Origin: Bidens hawaiensis
Taxonomy: Eukaryota; Streptophyta; Magnoliopsida; Asterales; Asteraceae
DNA: 64,000 nucleotides
Direction: 5' to 3'
Assembly (NCBI GenBank): GCA_021521415.1
Contig: JAIQDT010000230.1
Location: forward strand, 62,001 to 126,000
The notes under the pieces were generated by a model. That model searched no databases. It was not told the origin of the DNA and worked only from the letters and a program-made list of their open reading frames with translations. The position numbers were made by a program, and so were the translations under genes. Position 1 is the stretch's first letter. Each line of letters opens with the position of its first letter. Shown in pieces: positions 22,630 to 34,711 of this stretch.

Positions 22630-25600
22630 CCATGTTTTTTAGGTTTATTAAAAAAAAAACGTCACTATCGCTTAAAATTATGTCGGTTACCTCAGTTTGA
22701 AGGACATGTCTTAGGATATGTTTGGTCCTCATTTCTACTTGTAGAATATGCGGATAGCCATTCACCAGATGACTGAAAGTGACCGGTATGGAACTCAGAT
22801 AATGTGCGAGGGTGGATAAAGCAAAACGTTAAGCGAGTATATGAATTAGGTTGTGACCCCCCCCCCCCGGTTTCCCGGTCTTTCTAATCTAGATTATTGT
22901 GACCTAAAACACGTGATACATCCTAACTGTCGTTTGTTATAGGTTGGAAGAGGAATACCCGCCCGGGCCCACCTTTATGAGGTAATCATATCTTTGCATT
23001 CAATACTTTTACTCACTAAAATTCTTTTGAGTTATACTTCACTGATTCTCATACCATATTAGACCATTTTTCTATCCAACGAGTCTAATCGCTATCTTGT
23101 TTTGCAAGAAACTCCTCGTCATTACCTACATATAAGCCAATTTGATATAGTACCAGACCAGGTGCTAATCTTTGAAGCTTCATCTCGATACCGCTAGACA
23201 AAAACAAGCCATTTCCTATTTATTACTCAAAAATCAAAATAAAGAAAACAAGACATGTGATATCTTGCTAATAAAACTTGATATTGATATTTATTGCATG
23301 CTATAAAGATGATTGATGATAATAATAAGATCATGTGTAGTTGATGAAATTCTATAAAGGCATTTTGCGTCATATGATGTCACGTCACCATATACATTTT
23401 TTTTTACTAAAAGGGTGTAGTGAATGAAACCATTTCAAAATCACTATCTATTATTATTATTATCAAACAAATTACAAGCCCACCAATTACTTTCCATCCA
23501 TTTCCCTTTACCGACGCTTTGTGGGAAGCGCCTCCACCCCAAAACAGCCCATAGCCCCCCGGGGTGATGTTCTCGGCACCATGAGGATTTTTGGGTGAGG
23601 AAAACGTCTCACTACGCATGGTCTAACAACAATAATCACAGTAGTACTATTAGTAGTAGCAACGTAAGCATAAGTCACATGTCATCATGTAAAGTTGGTC
23701 ACCATTTTAAAATCATTTTTCAATTATTAAAAATAAAGATACAGATAATTATATTCATTGTATATCATTCAGTTCTTCTGAAATTCAGAAAAAACAAATT
23801 ATAAAGGAATTAGTTTGATTGGCGTGCATATGTATAGGTCGTGAGTAGATTATATAACTTACATGCGTATTGATACGTTTCCAGAATATAAAAAAAAAGA
23901 GTCATTCAAATAGTTTTATGCATGTTTGTTTATATCCATAGCATATGCATGTATATTTAAAAATTTGTAAAATTTATAAGTATGGTCATTAATTAAAAAA
24001 ATTAGACAGTTTTTTAATCATAATGTTATATTTTAGGATAATCCTGACCACACTTATCTTCAGTTGAAAAGTTTTGGTTACGTGTTAGCCATACTAAGTG
24101 TATTGAATTTATTTATTACCTCTCTTCAAATGACCAATCTCCTTAGTCATTTATAAGTACCCTTTCAAGAATAATCTATAAATGCTCTCTATCTTTCTTT
24201 ATCATCATCTTTCATACAAAATAAAGTTTAAAGCGTGCATAATAAATGCCAAAATATTATTTTTATGGCAAAGAATATACTCCTAAACTTCTATAAATAT
24301 CTCTCTCTTGCGGATTTAGAACCTAAACTTCTCACTTAAAAAATAACCTCAATTTAGTAAATGGTAATATATTATCTAAAAGTTATACTCTTACCTAGAG
24401 TTTATGTTATTTTATCACATGCTTGGGAAATAGAAATGCCACCACTAGTTTTTCCATGAACTTTCTTCTCCAAAAGGAACGAAAGAATATTCAAACCTGA
24501 AAAGAGGGTATTATTATATATGAAAGCGTCCCAATCATTCTTGCAACTCAAAAATAATACTTTATTATATTTCAAAAGTCAATATTTGGAGCAACATGAC
24601 TAGAATTTAATACTTCTAACTAAACAAAACTTATAAAAAAAACCCATCATTATGGATGAAAATTTGTTTATTATAATCTAAAAAACAAAAAAGAAATATT
24701 TACTAGGTCATTATACTTGATAAATATATGAATCTATAAAGAAGTAAATCTAGTGCCACATGACATAATTTATTACCCAAATTTCATTTTTTTTCTCACA
24801 TAGTTTTTATCTTTATATTATTTAATATATCATTTATCAAAATAATAATAATAATAATCAATTATATGAAATCTTTAAAAATGGAGACGATTTTAAAGGA
24901 AGTCAAATAAACACTCTGATCGTACTCCTTGTGCACCCGTTTGAAGTCTCCAACAAGCCGCTACTCGCACCATCGGTTCCACGCCTATATTCAACAGTTC
25001 ATGTAAGTGTGTAACAAGTCAAAGTAGAACTTGTGTATAACCTTTATGATAAGGAACTGTGCTATGTATAAAAGTTTAAATTCTTAAAAAATAAAATAAA
25101 ATAAAAATTTGAGACAGTTTTCTACAATTTGTTTACATATATTCGACGTAAATTGTTCTATGGATTTACGTATATATACTTTAAAAACTTTTGTAAGTAG
25201 TTCATGGTTAATAAGGGTGCCCACCCAACTCTAATAAAATACGGGCGAACAAAAAGCTAAGTGGAAAGTTAAATACCAATGGAATATGATAATTCTTGTT
25301 TTATAAGGCTTGTCATTTTTCTATTTTTGATATAACATTCGGTTCAATGTATCACCGATATTGTTTGCTTTGGTTCTGATAGATAAATCATGTTTTTGTT
25401 TTGTTGCCTCACAATTTTTCTTTGGGTTGCCTAAATCGAGACTTCTTAGAAGATCATCCAGTTTAATACTACTCTCACTTAAGCACGCTTAAGTAAAGAG
25501 TTTCACCTGCTCCATAACCAAATAAGTCCAAAATGCATGACATTCCTTATGAAAAAAATTCTCTATTGTCCACATGAAATGCGGGATTTTTATAGGGTGA

Positions 25601-26179
25601 TACAATTGATTACGTTAATCATCGTTGTATCGTTACAAATTTGACATTCTTTTCCCAGATTACCTTTTGAGATTATTACTTGCGGTTCTGGCATTTTGCT
25701 TCGTGTTGGCTGGTTGCCACTTGCAATTTGAGATTTTTGGTTGGCTTTTTGGAATTCTTGTAATAATGTCACCTTTTTTATTCTTTTCTTTGATATTTTG
25801 TTATACATATTAAACATTTTGTTTGCACATACAATAAGTCCATGTCAATTTGAAACCAAACCTAGGATTTAAAGAAAAGTATGCGAGAACAATGTGTAAC
25901 AACCAAAAAAATCCACTTGACAGCTTAAACTTAACACAAATCATGACGCATTGGCCAGAGACTTCTTTCGTTTAGAGTTTTTAAAATGTTGAGTCGTCTC
26001 TAGTTAAAGAAATAACAGAAAAGTAATATCGCGTGAGCACAAATACTAATTACGTATAGTAAGTTAGCGTTTTCATAAATAAGTCGGTTTTAGTTATATA
26101 TGCTATACACAATTTAGAAATAATACAATGTTTTGAGTTTACGGTATAATTTTAAAGAATAATAAAATATATATAAGGT
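22630..26179. other. Gene-poor interval after the copia element
   Basis: The first 300-400 bases probably belong to the copia post-pol region, but no LTR or polypurine tract could be placed. A C12-class run lies at about 22859-22868. The segment 23411-23625 has a GC-rich core and weak terminal similarity (GGGTGTAGTG against CGTAGTGAG on the other strand) and may be a MITE. The rest is AT-rich without a credible gene. Confidence 0.4.
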
Positions 26180-26445
26180 GTTTACTTTTTAAAAGCGTAA
26201 AGAATTTTTTTAACAGCCAACAAAGCCTGATCAACGGGGTAAACCCATTAGCAAAAGACCACTCGCACCTGCGGTCGCAAACAGTGTCGAAGACCGGGTC
26301 CACGCCCCCAATTCTAGAGGAAACCCAACGCCGAAGGCTCACTGTGGTAAAACCCCTGACTCACACATAACATTTGGTGAACGTGACTTGAACCCACTAC
26401 CTCCATAAGAAAAACCATTAAGCTATATTGGACCAATTTGGCTTT
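26180..26445 (-). mobile_element. tRNA-derived SINE
   Basis: On the minus strand an A-box-like TAGCTTAATGGTT (about 26425-26413) and a B-box-like GGTTCAAGTCAC (about 26393-26382) are spaced as in an RNA polymerase III promoter. A GC-richer body of about 200 bases follows and then an AT-rich end. Open frames here are short. The identity of the SINE family is not known. Confidence 0.55.
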
Positions 26446-27370
26446 GGTAATTTATAGAAAAACAATTGTTGCTCTTTCTTAATCAGCCTTTTCACGTAAC
26501 TAATCTCCAGTTAATTACAAAATTATTAGCGTCTCATCTTGTCTTAATCAATGTTTTAACAAACTCATACACTACTCATCACGTTAAATCCATTTCTACA
26601 TGATTCATTCTCTATACTTACGTTAGTTTTGTACACGAACTCGGTTATGTTTTTTCACTTTGGTTTTTAATTTTAGTTGTGCCTTGTTTGCATCCTAACA
26701 TATTTTGTTCACTAGGTGGATTAGGTTTCACGACATCAAACACCCCTAAAAGCTTTCCAAGATATAGCCAATACTCATGGTAGAAAAATATAAATAAACA
26801 AAAAAATTTAAAAAAATAAAAATGTTCGATAAAATCAGTTGAACGTAACTCAGAATATATTGATTTCGCATGATTTTAGGAAATCAGTTTGTTTGGATAA
26901 AGATGTTATATCTACAAATAAATCAAAATACTTTTCAAAACTACACAAAAAAAGTAATTTACTTCTAAATGTTTCTGTAAGTAAAAAATTAATTAATATC
27001 ATTTTTCGGATTTACCTAACCACCAAATACTTAAAAGTTAAAATATTATGTTTATGTATCTTTTCTTAGCCATCAAACTAAAAATTCAAATTTAATTTTG
27101 AAGAGTATAAATTAAATTCCATAAAACAAATAATAAAATATATCTATATGATGAATTTTCCTTTTACGTAAATAAAATATATTATAATATTAACCAATAC
27201 ATGTAACATGATCCAATGTTTAATTTAATAGCGAATAAATTATAACCATAAATATCTTCTATATATCATCTAATTTCGCTGACCCAGCATTTGTATCAAA
27301 ATAAAATAATATAATAAAATAAATAAAGGGAATTAAAATAAAACTAGTGTAGAGATGATAAGATTCTAAA
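26446..27370. other. AT-rich intergenic sequence
   Basis: No gene, tRNA or clear repeat seen. It leads into the CHX promoter. Confidence 0.5.
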
Positions 27371-27377
27371 ATGGATC

Positions 27378-27385
27378 TATAAATA
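27378..27385 (+). promoter_or_regulatory. Probable TATA box of the CHX gene
   Basis: TATAAATA is followed about 30 bases on by a pyrimidine-rich stretch that could hold the start site. It lies 1.9 kb before the ATG, which requires a 5'UTR intron. Confidence 0.45.
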
Positions 27386-27407
27386 CCCAAAAGCCTTTGC
27401 CTATTTT

Positions 27408-29307
27408 CTCTAAAACAGTATAGGGGAGTTCTTGGTTTCTCATCTCCCAAATCCCCTTTGCTGATCTAAACAATATTATTAATAATATTATTCATCATAT
27501 GGAATAAATACTAAATCTTCAAGCTATTAATTTCTTCAACTTTCATCAATCTCAGGTCTCTTTCTCTCTATGTTTATATTAATATTAATATAATTATTAT
27601 ATGTGTGTGTGTTTTCAAGATTCTTGAAACAATGCATGTGTGGATGGATGTCTTTGTTCTTAATTTCAAAATGATTATTATTATTATTTTTTTTGCATGA
27701 TGATAATTAAGTGATCTTGATTTCATGACAATCTTGTGAGAAGAAGGGTTTAACAGATCGGTGTAATGGAAATTAGGAGGTGGGGGTATTATGGTAATTT
27801 TACAATGGGAACCCTATATAGGTTATATGCAAATTCAACATTGGCTTTGAAACAGGAGTTTGACAACAATAGAGACACGTATGTTCTGCTGGTTGCAGAA
27901 TTCTATTTTGGGATTTGAATAAAAGTTCTTGAGTTTATTTTATTAAACAATTTATTAAGTTTTTGTTTTCTTGAATTTTCTTTTATAATTCAAGAAACTA
28001 TCTTAAGAACACATTTTAGAGTGTTTAGACTGCATTTGGATCAAACTCATATGTTTATGTTTATTGTTGTTCTTTAGAATTTTACATGTGCAATTCACTA
28101 AGGTAGAATATTATTATTGTTTATAAAATTTCAATAAATCATAGGAGAATCTAAAGTTCTGTCTTAATAAATTTCAAGAAATTCCCACCTTTAAAAAGTC
28201 ATTTTTCGGTATTGAACTTTTATTATTTAAGAAACTATAAAATTAAAATTGGTATTGTTTTCTTGAGCTTTCTTTAATTATTATTTAAGAAACTATCTTT
28301 CTTTAAATTTCTAGATCAAGGTAACTCAAGAACACATTTTAGACTGCATGTGGATCAAACCCATAAGTTTATTGTTGCTCTTTAGAATCTTACATGTGCA
28401 GTTCATTGAGGTAGAATCTTTCATTATTTATAAAATTTCAAGAAATCATATGGGAATCTAAAGTTCTCTTTTTATGAAGTTTCAAGAAATTTACTCATGT
28501 AAAAACTCAATTTGTTTTTGTATAAATTAGAGTTGGTATTGTTTTCTTGAACTCTCTTTTATTATTCAAGAAACTATGTTTCTTAAAACCGGTACGTACC
28601 AGCCGGTTGAACCAGTTAAACATGATTTCGTACAGTAGGCTGGTAATTTGATCAAAGTTACTCAAGAACACATTTTAGACTCATGTGGATCAAACCTATA
28701 AGTTTATTGGTGTTCTTTAAAATCTTACATGTGCATTTCACTTCGGTAGATTCTTACATTTTTTTAATGAATTATGACATTTCAAGAAACTCCCACTAGT
28801 AAAAAGTCATTTTTTGTATGAACAAGAATCGGTATTGCTTTGGTGTTGTTTGGTGGTGTTGTTTGGTCTTTTCAAAGCATTCACAAGTTAGGTCTTCAAC
28901 CTAATTAGTAGCAAGTTAGATTCTAGTGCAAGATCCAAAAATGGATACTTGGTCAACCAATATGGGTCCATCTTGGTTAGTATGATCTTACTAGACCCAC
29001 AAGACTGGTGGCCTATATTGACTAAGTATGGGTCCAACCAATATGGTTTATGGTCCTACTCCAAAAATCAACTTTGGTGCTCTATTGTTATTTTATTGCA
29101 TTTGCTACCTACTAATATCATTGATTACTTGTTTTGTTTGTTTAATATTTGAAACATGTTATCGTGCAGCTTATTACCTGTTTGTCTTCTATTTCGATGT
29201 AAACATGAATATAATAGTAGTTAATTACTAACAAAAATCTGATAAAAGATTTGTGATTTATGATAACCCAGGTTGTGACATAAAAGCCCTTGTTTTCGAC
29301 GCGCAAA
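27408..29307 (+). other. Probable 5'UTR exon and 5'UTR intron of the CHX gene
   Basis: A leader of about 150 bases ends at a possible donor (CAG/GTCTCT, 27555/27556). A matching acceptor (ACCCAG/GTTG) ends at 29271, 37 bases before the ATG. No coding frame lies between, and the interval holds the tandem repeat 27962-28834. This is a model from signals only. Confidence 0.35.
27962..28834 (+). repeat. Degenerate tandem repeat, three units of about 290 bases
   Basis: Units start near 27962, 28256 and 28546. Each holds TCTTGAA, then TCAAGAAACTAT, AAGAACACATTTTAGA, TGTGGATCAAAC and TTACATGTGCA, and ends in GGTATTG. The third unit carries an extra segment of about 60 bases (28600-28660). Confidence 0.75.
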
Positions 29308-32300
29308 ATGGCCTCCAATACGACATGCAAACCACCTATGAAGGCTACATCAGAAGGGGTGTTCCAAGGCAACAATCCACTTGATTTTGCACTCCCACTT
29401 GTGATTATACAAATATGCATGGTTCTCGTGCTCACTCGCGTTCTTGCGTACCTTTTGAAACCGTTACGACAGCCTCGAGTCATTGCTGAAATCATTGTAA
29501 GTTTTTATTATCTTTTGTATAGTGTATTTTCTTGTTTAAGCAACATGTTAATGAGTTCGTGCACAGATATTAGATTTGACTTTATGATTATTTATTATAT
29601 TACTTTAGTCATAATAATGAAAAGATGGGGCCTTAGCTTACTTTTGACACGATCTTTGATTAAAAATATAATAATATATCAATAATGCAATACATAGTGT
29701 AAAGAAAGGGACATTAACTGTTTGTCTTTTATTGCTACACATAGTCAACACAACTTCCACGTGATTTATTGATACAATTATACATTTGTAAACAAAAAGT
29801 TCAGCTATATGGTCATACAAACACCAAACAGTTTTTCATGTCATACGAGTTATATGATTATGTATAATTGTCTGAAAAACGAAAAATAGTCATATAGGTT
29901 ATGTGAGGGTAAAATCATACTAGTCGTGAGAAATGTTTACTAACGAAGAAATGATTATGTAACCACTAACGAAATGATTATGTAACCACTAACAAAGTCA
30001 TACGTCCTATATAATTATTTTTCACTTGTCATATAGCTCGTATGATATGACAATCATAGTGGTGTATACTGTATTTTATTTTATTTTTTTGTGGGGCAAG
30101 GGGGTTTGAATAGTAGTCTCCTAAATTAAACGTAAATGTTTGTGAGCCAAGTCAACCTGATATGACTCGTTACAATATTACGAAAATGTTAATAGGAGCT
30201 TTTTACCCTTTTACTATATTGAAATTACACTTTATGTTCAACATATGTAACTTAAAATATGATGGTACTTTTATTTTTCAGGGTGGAATTTTACTTGGTC
30301 CGTCTGCTCTAGGCCGAAACACAAACTACCTTCACGCGGTTTTCCCTAAAAGGAGCATGCCGGTGTTGGACACGTTAGCCAACCTCGGGCTTCTATTCTT
30401 TCTCTTTCTAGTTGGACTCGAGCTCGACTTAAAGTCCCTAAGACGGACCGGGAAGAGAGCCTTGTGCATAGCCATGGCTGGAATATCCCTTCCATTCGTC
30501 TTAGGGATCGGTGTTTCCTTTGTCCTTCGTGGGACCATATCCGAAGGGGTCAACGCAGGCCCATTTATCGTGTTCATGGGCGTCGCAATGTCCATCACCG
30601 CGTTCCCTGTATTAGCGCGTATCCTAGCCGAACTCAAGCTTTTGACCACAGATGTTGGTAAAATGGCCATGTCAGCAGCTGCAGTCAATGACATTGCAGC
30701 TTGGATCCTACTCGCCTTAGCTGTCGCCCTCTCGGGCACAGGGCGGTCCCCACTCGTGGCACTTTGGGTTTTCTTATGTGGCGCGGGTTTCATTGTCGCG
30801 TGCTCATTTATCATCCCACCAATTTTCAAATGGATGGCCCAAAGGTGCCCCGAAGGTGAGCCCGTGGACGAGCTATACGTTTGCGCCACTTTGGGCGTCG
30901 TTTTAGCAGCGGGCTTTTGTACCGATACTATTGGGATTCATGCGCTTTTCGGGGCTTTTGTGGTGGGTGTGCTCATCCCAAAAGAAGGCGCGTTCGCAGG
31001 GGCATTAGTGGAAAAAGTTGAAGACCTTGTTTCGGGTCTATTTTTACCGCTTTACTTTGTGTCAAGCGGGTTAAAAACCGACGTGGCGTCGATTAAAGGG
31101 GCTCAATCTTGGGGCTTACTCGTGTTGGTCATATGTGCGGCTTGTTTTGGGAAGATCGGTGGGACTGTCGGGGTTTCTATGTTGTGTAAAATACCGTTCA
31201 CCGAGGCGGTGGCTCTCGGGCTTTTGATGAACACTAAAGGGTTGGTGGAACTCATTGTTCTCAATATCGGGAAAGACCGTGGGGTATACATTCACGCATA
31301 ATTTATTTTATGTACTTTTTTGTTTTTAGTCATTTACTGTTATAACTTTTTATAACTTTTAAAATATGATGTTTTATTACTTTATTATTTGTTACTTTTC
31401 AGGTGCTAAATGATCAAACTTTTGCGATATTGGTTTTAATGGCGCTTGTAACGACGTTTATCACGACGCCTTCAGTGATTGCGGTGTACAAGCCCGCGAA
31501 AAAGCCCTCAAAGTTGGAATACAAACACCGAACAATTTACCGAAGGGGGTTCGCAACAGGCCCGTTTCGTATGTTTTTCACTTTCCATGGAATAAGAAAC
31601 CTACCAACAATAATTAACCTTATTGAAGCCTCGCGTGGGACCGGGAAGAAGGAAACGCTTACGGTTCACGCAATGCACCTTATGGAGCTCAGCGAGCGGT
31701 CTTCGGCTATATTGATGGTTCATAAGGCGAGGAAAAACGGGTCTCCGTTTTGGAAGAAAAATTCCCAAGCCGATTCGGATCAGATTGTGGTGGCTTTCGA
31801 GACGTTTGAGCAGCTGAGCAAGGTCTCGATCCGACCCACGACTGCCATTTCGGCTGTGTCGAGTATGCATGAGGATATATGTAACGGGGCCGAGAATAAG
31901 AGGGCCGCGATGATTATTCTCCCGTTTCATAAACATTTGAGACTCGAAGGTCATCTCGAGATGACTCGAGCTGAATACAGGTATGTTAAAATGTTAACGG
32001 GCTTGTTAAGTTTAAAAGAGTTCGATCCGTAAACGTTATTTAAAATAACATTATTTTTAAAGAGTTTGATCCTTAAGTGTTATTTTAAATAACGTTTACT
32101 AAGCTAAGTGAGTTCATTTATCAAAAAAATAAATAAATAAATAAAATAAAATAAAATAAAATGATAACAATGTTTTCAATAAAAATGATAATACAATGTT
32201 ATATTGTAATTGTATTATTATCTAAACTGTTTTCAATAAAAAAAATGAAATAATAACATTAAGAGTGTTGCTAATTTTTTTTGTTTCTTTCTTATTTCAG

Positions 32301-32949
32301 ACATGTTAACCGAAAGGTTTTAGAGCACGCGCCGTGCTCGGTTAGCATCTTGGTGGACCGCGGGTTTGGTGGGAGTTCACATATTTCCGCAAGCAACGTT
32401 GACTCAGTCGTGACGGTCTTGTTCTTTGGTGGTCATGATGACCATGAGGCGTTAGCTTATGGGGCCCGAATGGCTGAGCACCCGGGGATCACTTTAGTTG
32501 TGGTCCGGTTCCTACTGGAACGTGACGTCACCCACTCAGACTCGGTTAGTGTTGATATCGATGGACTAGGCACCATCGAAGCCATGTCGATGGATGATGA
32601 CGTCATTGGTGAGTTTAAGGAAAAGATATTAAAGGGGAGCACAAACAAATATGTGGAGAGAGTGGTTAAGAATTCAACCGAGGCGATTGAGGCGGTTCGT
32701 GAACATAGCAAGTGCAACTTGATATTAGTCGGGAGGATGCCCGAAGGCGAGTTGGTGGCTTCTTTGAGGAAAAGAAGTGAGTGCCCCGAGATGGGACCCG
32801 TCGGGAACCTTTTGATCTCGTCTGATATGAACATATCAGCTTCGGTGTTAGTGGTCCAGCAGTACCATACCAATCTTTCGATGCATTCTCTAGCTTCTTT
32901 GAAAGAGGATGGAGTCACCACTGACCAAGGGGAATATGATTCCAATTAA
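29308..32949 (+). CDS. CHX18-like: Cation/H+ exchanger, CHX17-19 type (4 coding exons)
   Basis: Coding exons are 29308-29496, 30282-31283, 31403-31980 and 32301-32949, all on GT/AG borders, giving 805 aa, close to the roughly 800-820 aa of the CHX17-20 group. The start is [20 protein letters not shown]. About a dozen membrane segments of the Na+/H+ exchanger domain fill residues 25-430. The Asn-Asp pair in [11 protein letters not shown] (about residues 199-200) is the conserved transport pair. A cytosolic regulatory region follows, with [19 protein letters not shown] near its middle and [10 protein letters not shown] and GPVGNLL near the end. Family members are K+/H+ or cation exchangers of endosomal, Golgi or prevacuolar membranes that act in pH and K+ homeostasis. 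The assignment to CHX17, 18 or 19 is by resemblance only. No disabling change was seen. Confidence 0.93.
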
Positions 32950-33059
32950 CACGTTACATGGCTGTCCCGGTCCAGTAATCAGGAAAGTCCTGGACCGGGC
33001 TAGTCTGATGTATAACCATTTGAAATGGATGTACACGTGACCGGATCTCGAGTAGTTAT

Positions 33060-33065
33060 AATAAA
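33060..33065 (+). terminator. Poly(A) signal of the CHX gene
   Basis: AATAAA lies 111 bases after the stop codon. Confidence 0.5.
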
Positions 33066-33363
33066 GTTGGAGGATGAAATCTTATATCAAGTTACATTTG
33101 TGTGGGATGCAACGTTTTCTTTTCTGAATTTTTAGTTAAGCTGTAATTATGCGTGAAAAAATGTATATATTATATATCTGCTTTTGCTTATGATATCCTT
33201 CTTTAACTTTGTTTCTGTATAGTTTTAAACAAAGAAAAAAAGAATATATAAATATATAATACAAATGTGTCACAAGGAAAATAATAAAGTATCAAATTTG
33301 TTGTTCACTTTAGAGAGTTAGACTCACAAACACGTGTCAAAAATTATTATAAAATATAATCTT

Positions 33364-33537
33364 CATGTAAGAACAACTAATTAATATTGCATTCACTTAC
33401 TAGGTTATAACCTGTGGACTACATACGAGAGAGTGAGAATAAAAAATTAATCAATTTAAGAACTTCATTATCATATTATCTTTTTCATTCTAATTAGTTG
33501 TTCTTACATGAACAACTAATTAATATTGTATTCACTT
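33364..33537. repeat. Short foldback with a 20-base perfect inverted repeat
   Basis: CATGTAAGAACAACTAATTA at 33364-33383 is the exact complement of 33491-33510. The inner half is then repeated in direct orientation at 33511-33537. This could be a small MITE or an eroded foldback. Confidence 0.6.
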
Positions 33538-33976
33538 ATTTCATATCAAAAACCATTGCTTCCAATCATTTTTTGTCATAAGAAGACTTTTAGCATATGT
33601 TTAGTTTTTTTATGTGTAAAGTTGCGTATATATCATAATTTCATGGTTGAAAATATTAATTATACACATTCCTAAAATTTATGAAATATATATGTTTATA
33701 ATAAGAGGCTTAAATGTTTAAAAGTTAAGACAATACGTTAAGTATTGTACCTTTAACATAACTATTTCAATAATTTTATCAATAAGTATTGCTAAGTTTT
33801 TGTTTAGTGAAAGTTACAATTTTGTGCATAAACTTAATTTTTTTCAGATTTAATAGAAACATAAGTTTGTGGATTAAATCTGTAATTCGTGTAATTTAAT
33901 CTAAAATACAATATTCTACGAAATAAGAATAAGAATAATATAAAGAAAAGATGCAATACAATAATCCTTAACGTAC

Positions 33977-34228
33977 ATTAACGTACAAGAATACCTATAT
34001 TCACGAAATTGATCCATAAAATCATATCTCAACATCTCAGAATCATCAATACATACCCAATTAATCATCGTTTCACTGAAAGAAACAGATTTAGATGGTT
34101 AATCGATCAATTTCTTACTTTTCTTTCATGAAACCGGTTTTTTAGCGTTTTAGATTTTGGCTGAGCATTTTAGTATTTTGCCTTTGTTTTTTGTCTTTGA
34201 GCGTCTCACGCACCTATTGTACGTTAAA
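33977..34228. mobile_element. MITE family A, copy 1
   Basis: Begins ATTAACGTACAAGAATACC and ends ACCTATTGTACGTTAA, an imperfect inverted repeat. The inside matches 43494-43766 and 63643-63936, with landmarks TCAATACATA, then CCAATTAATCAT, AGCGTTTTAG and GAGCGTCTC. No coding capacity. Confidence 0.65.
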
Positions 34229-34708
34229 ACATTATTAGGCAGTATCTCGACCCTAATAATATAGGGCTATAAGTTATAAAAATCAAATTGGGAGTTTATT
34301 ACGCATAAGATACATATGATCATTTTAGTATTTTAATCATGGCTTGCATGAAGTTCAATTATTGAATTAAATTAGGATATTCGTAAGATACCATTATTGT
34401 ATATTCAAACTCACAACTCGGTTTAAAAGAAATATAAACAAATCATTTGTCAACTTATCGAAACCATAAAAAAGGAGCATTATTATTTCATGAGCTCATA
34501 ATAGTTGTATCATGAATAAACTAATATTAATTTGTTTGAATACAAGATTGGCAATTACGTCCTTACAGGTGGTTCGAATGAGAGGTATTTTGATTATTTT
34601 GCCTTCAAAATGAGAGGTGGCAAACAAACTTTAATAAAGTCAATGTTTTTATAATATTTATTAATATTAGCAATATCACTTAACTATTCATCTTAATCAT
34701 ATGCTTAT
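34229..34708. other. AT-rich intergenic sequence, part of a duplicated block
   Basis: Segments around 34290-34390 resemble 38515-38620. No gene seen. Confidence 0.4.
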
Positions 34709-34711
34709 TTA

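Noticed and set aside
25590..25817. Minus-strand frame with CQIC motif and basic N-terminus
   Set aside because: Only 75 codons, single CxxC, no splice or family support.
29142..29495. 117-codon minus-strand frame over CHX exon 1
   Set aside because: Shadow of exon 1 and leader sequence.
30332..30889. 185-codon frame on the minus strand opposite CHX exon 2
   Set aside because: Shadow of the conserved exchanger coding sequence.
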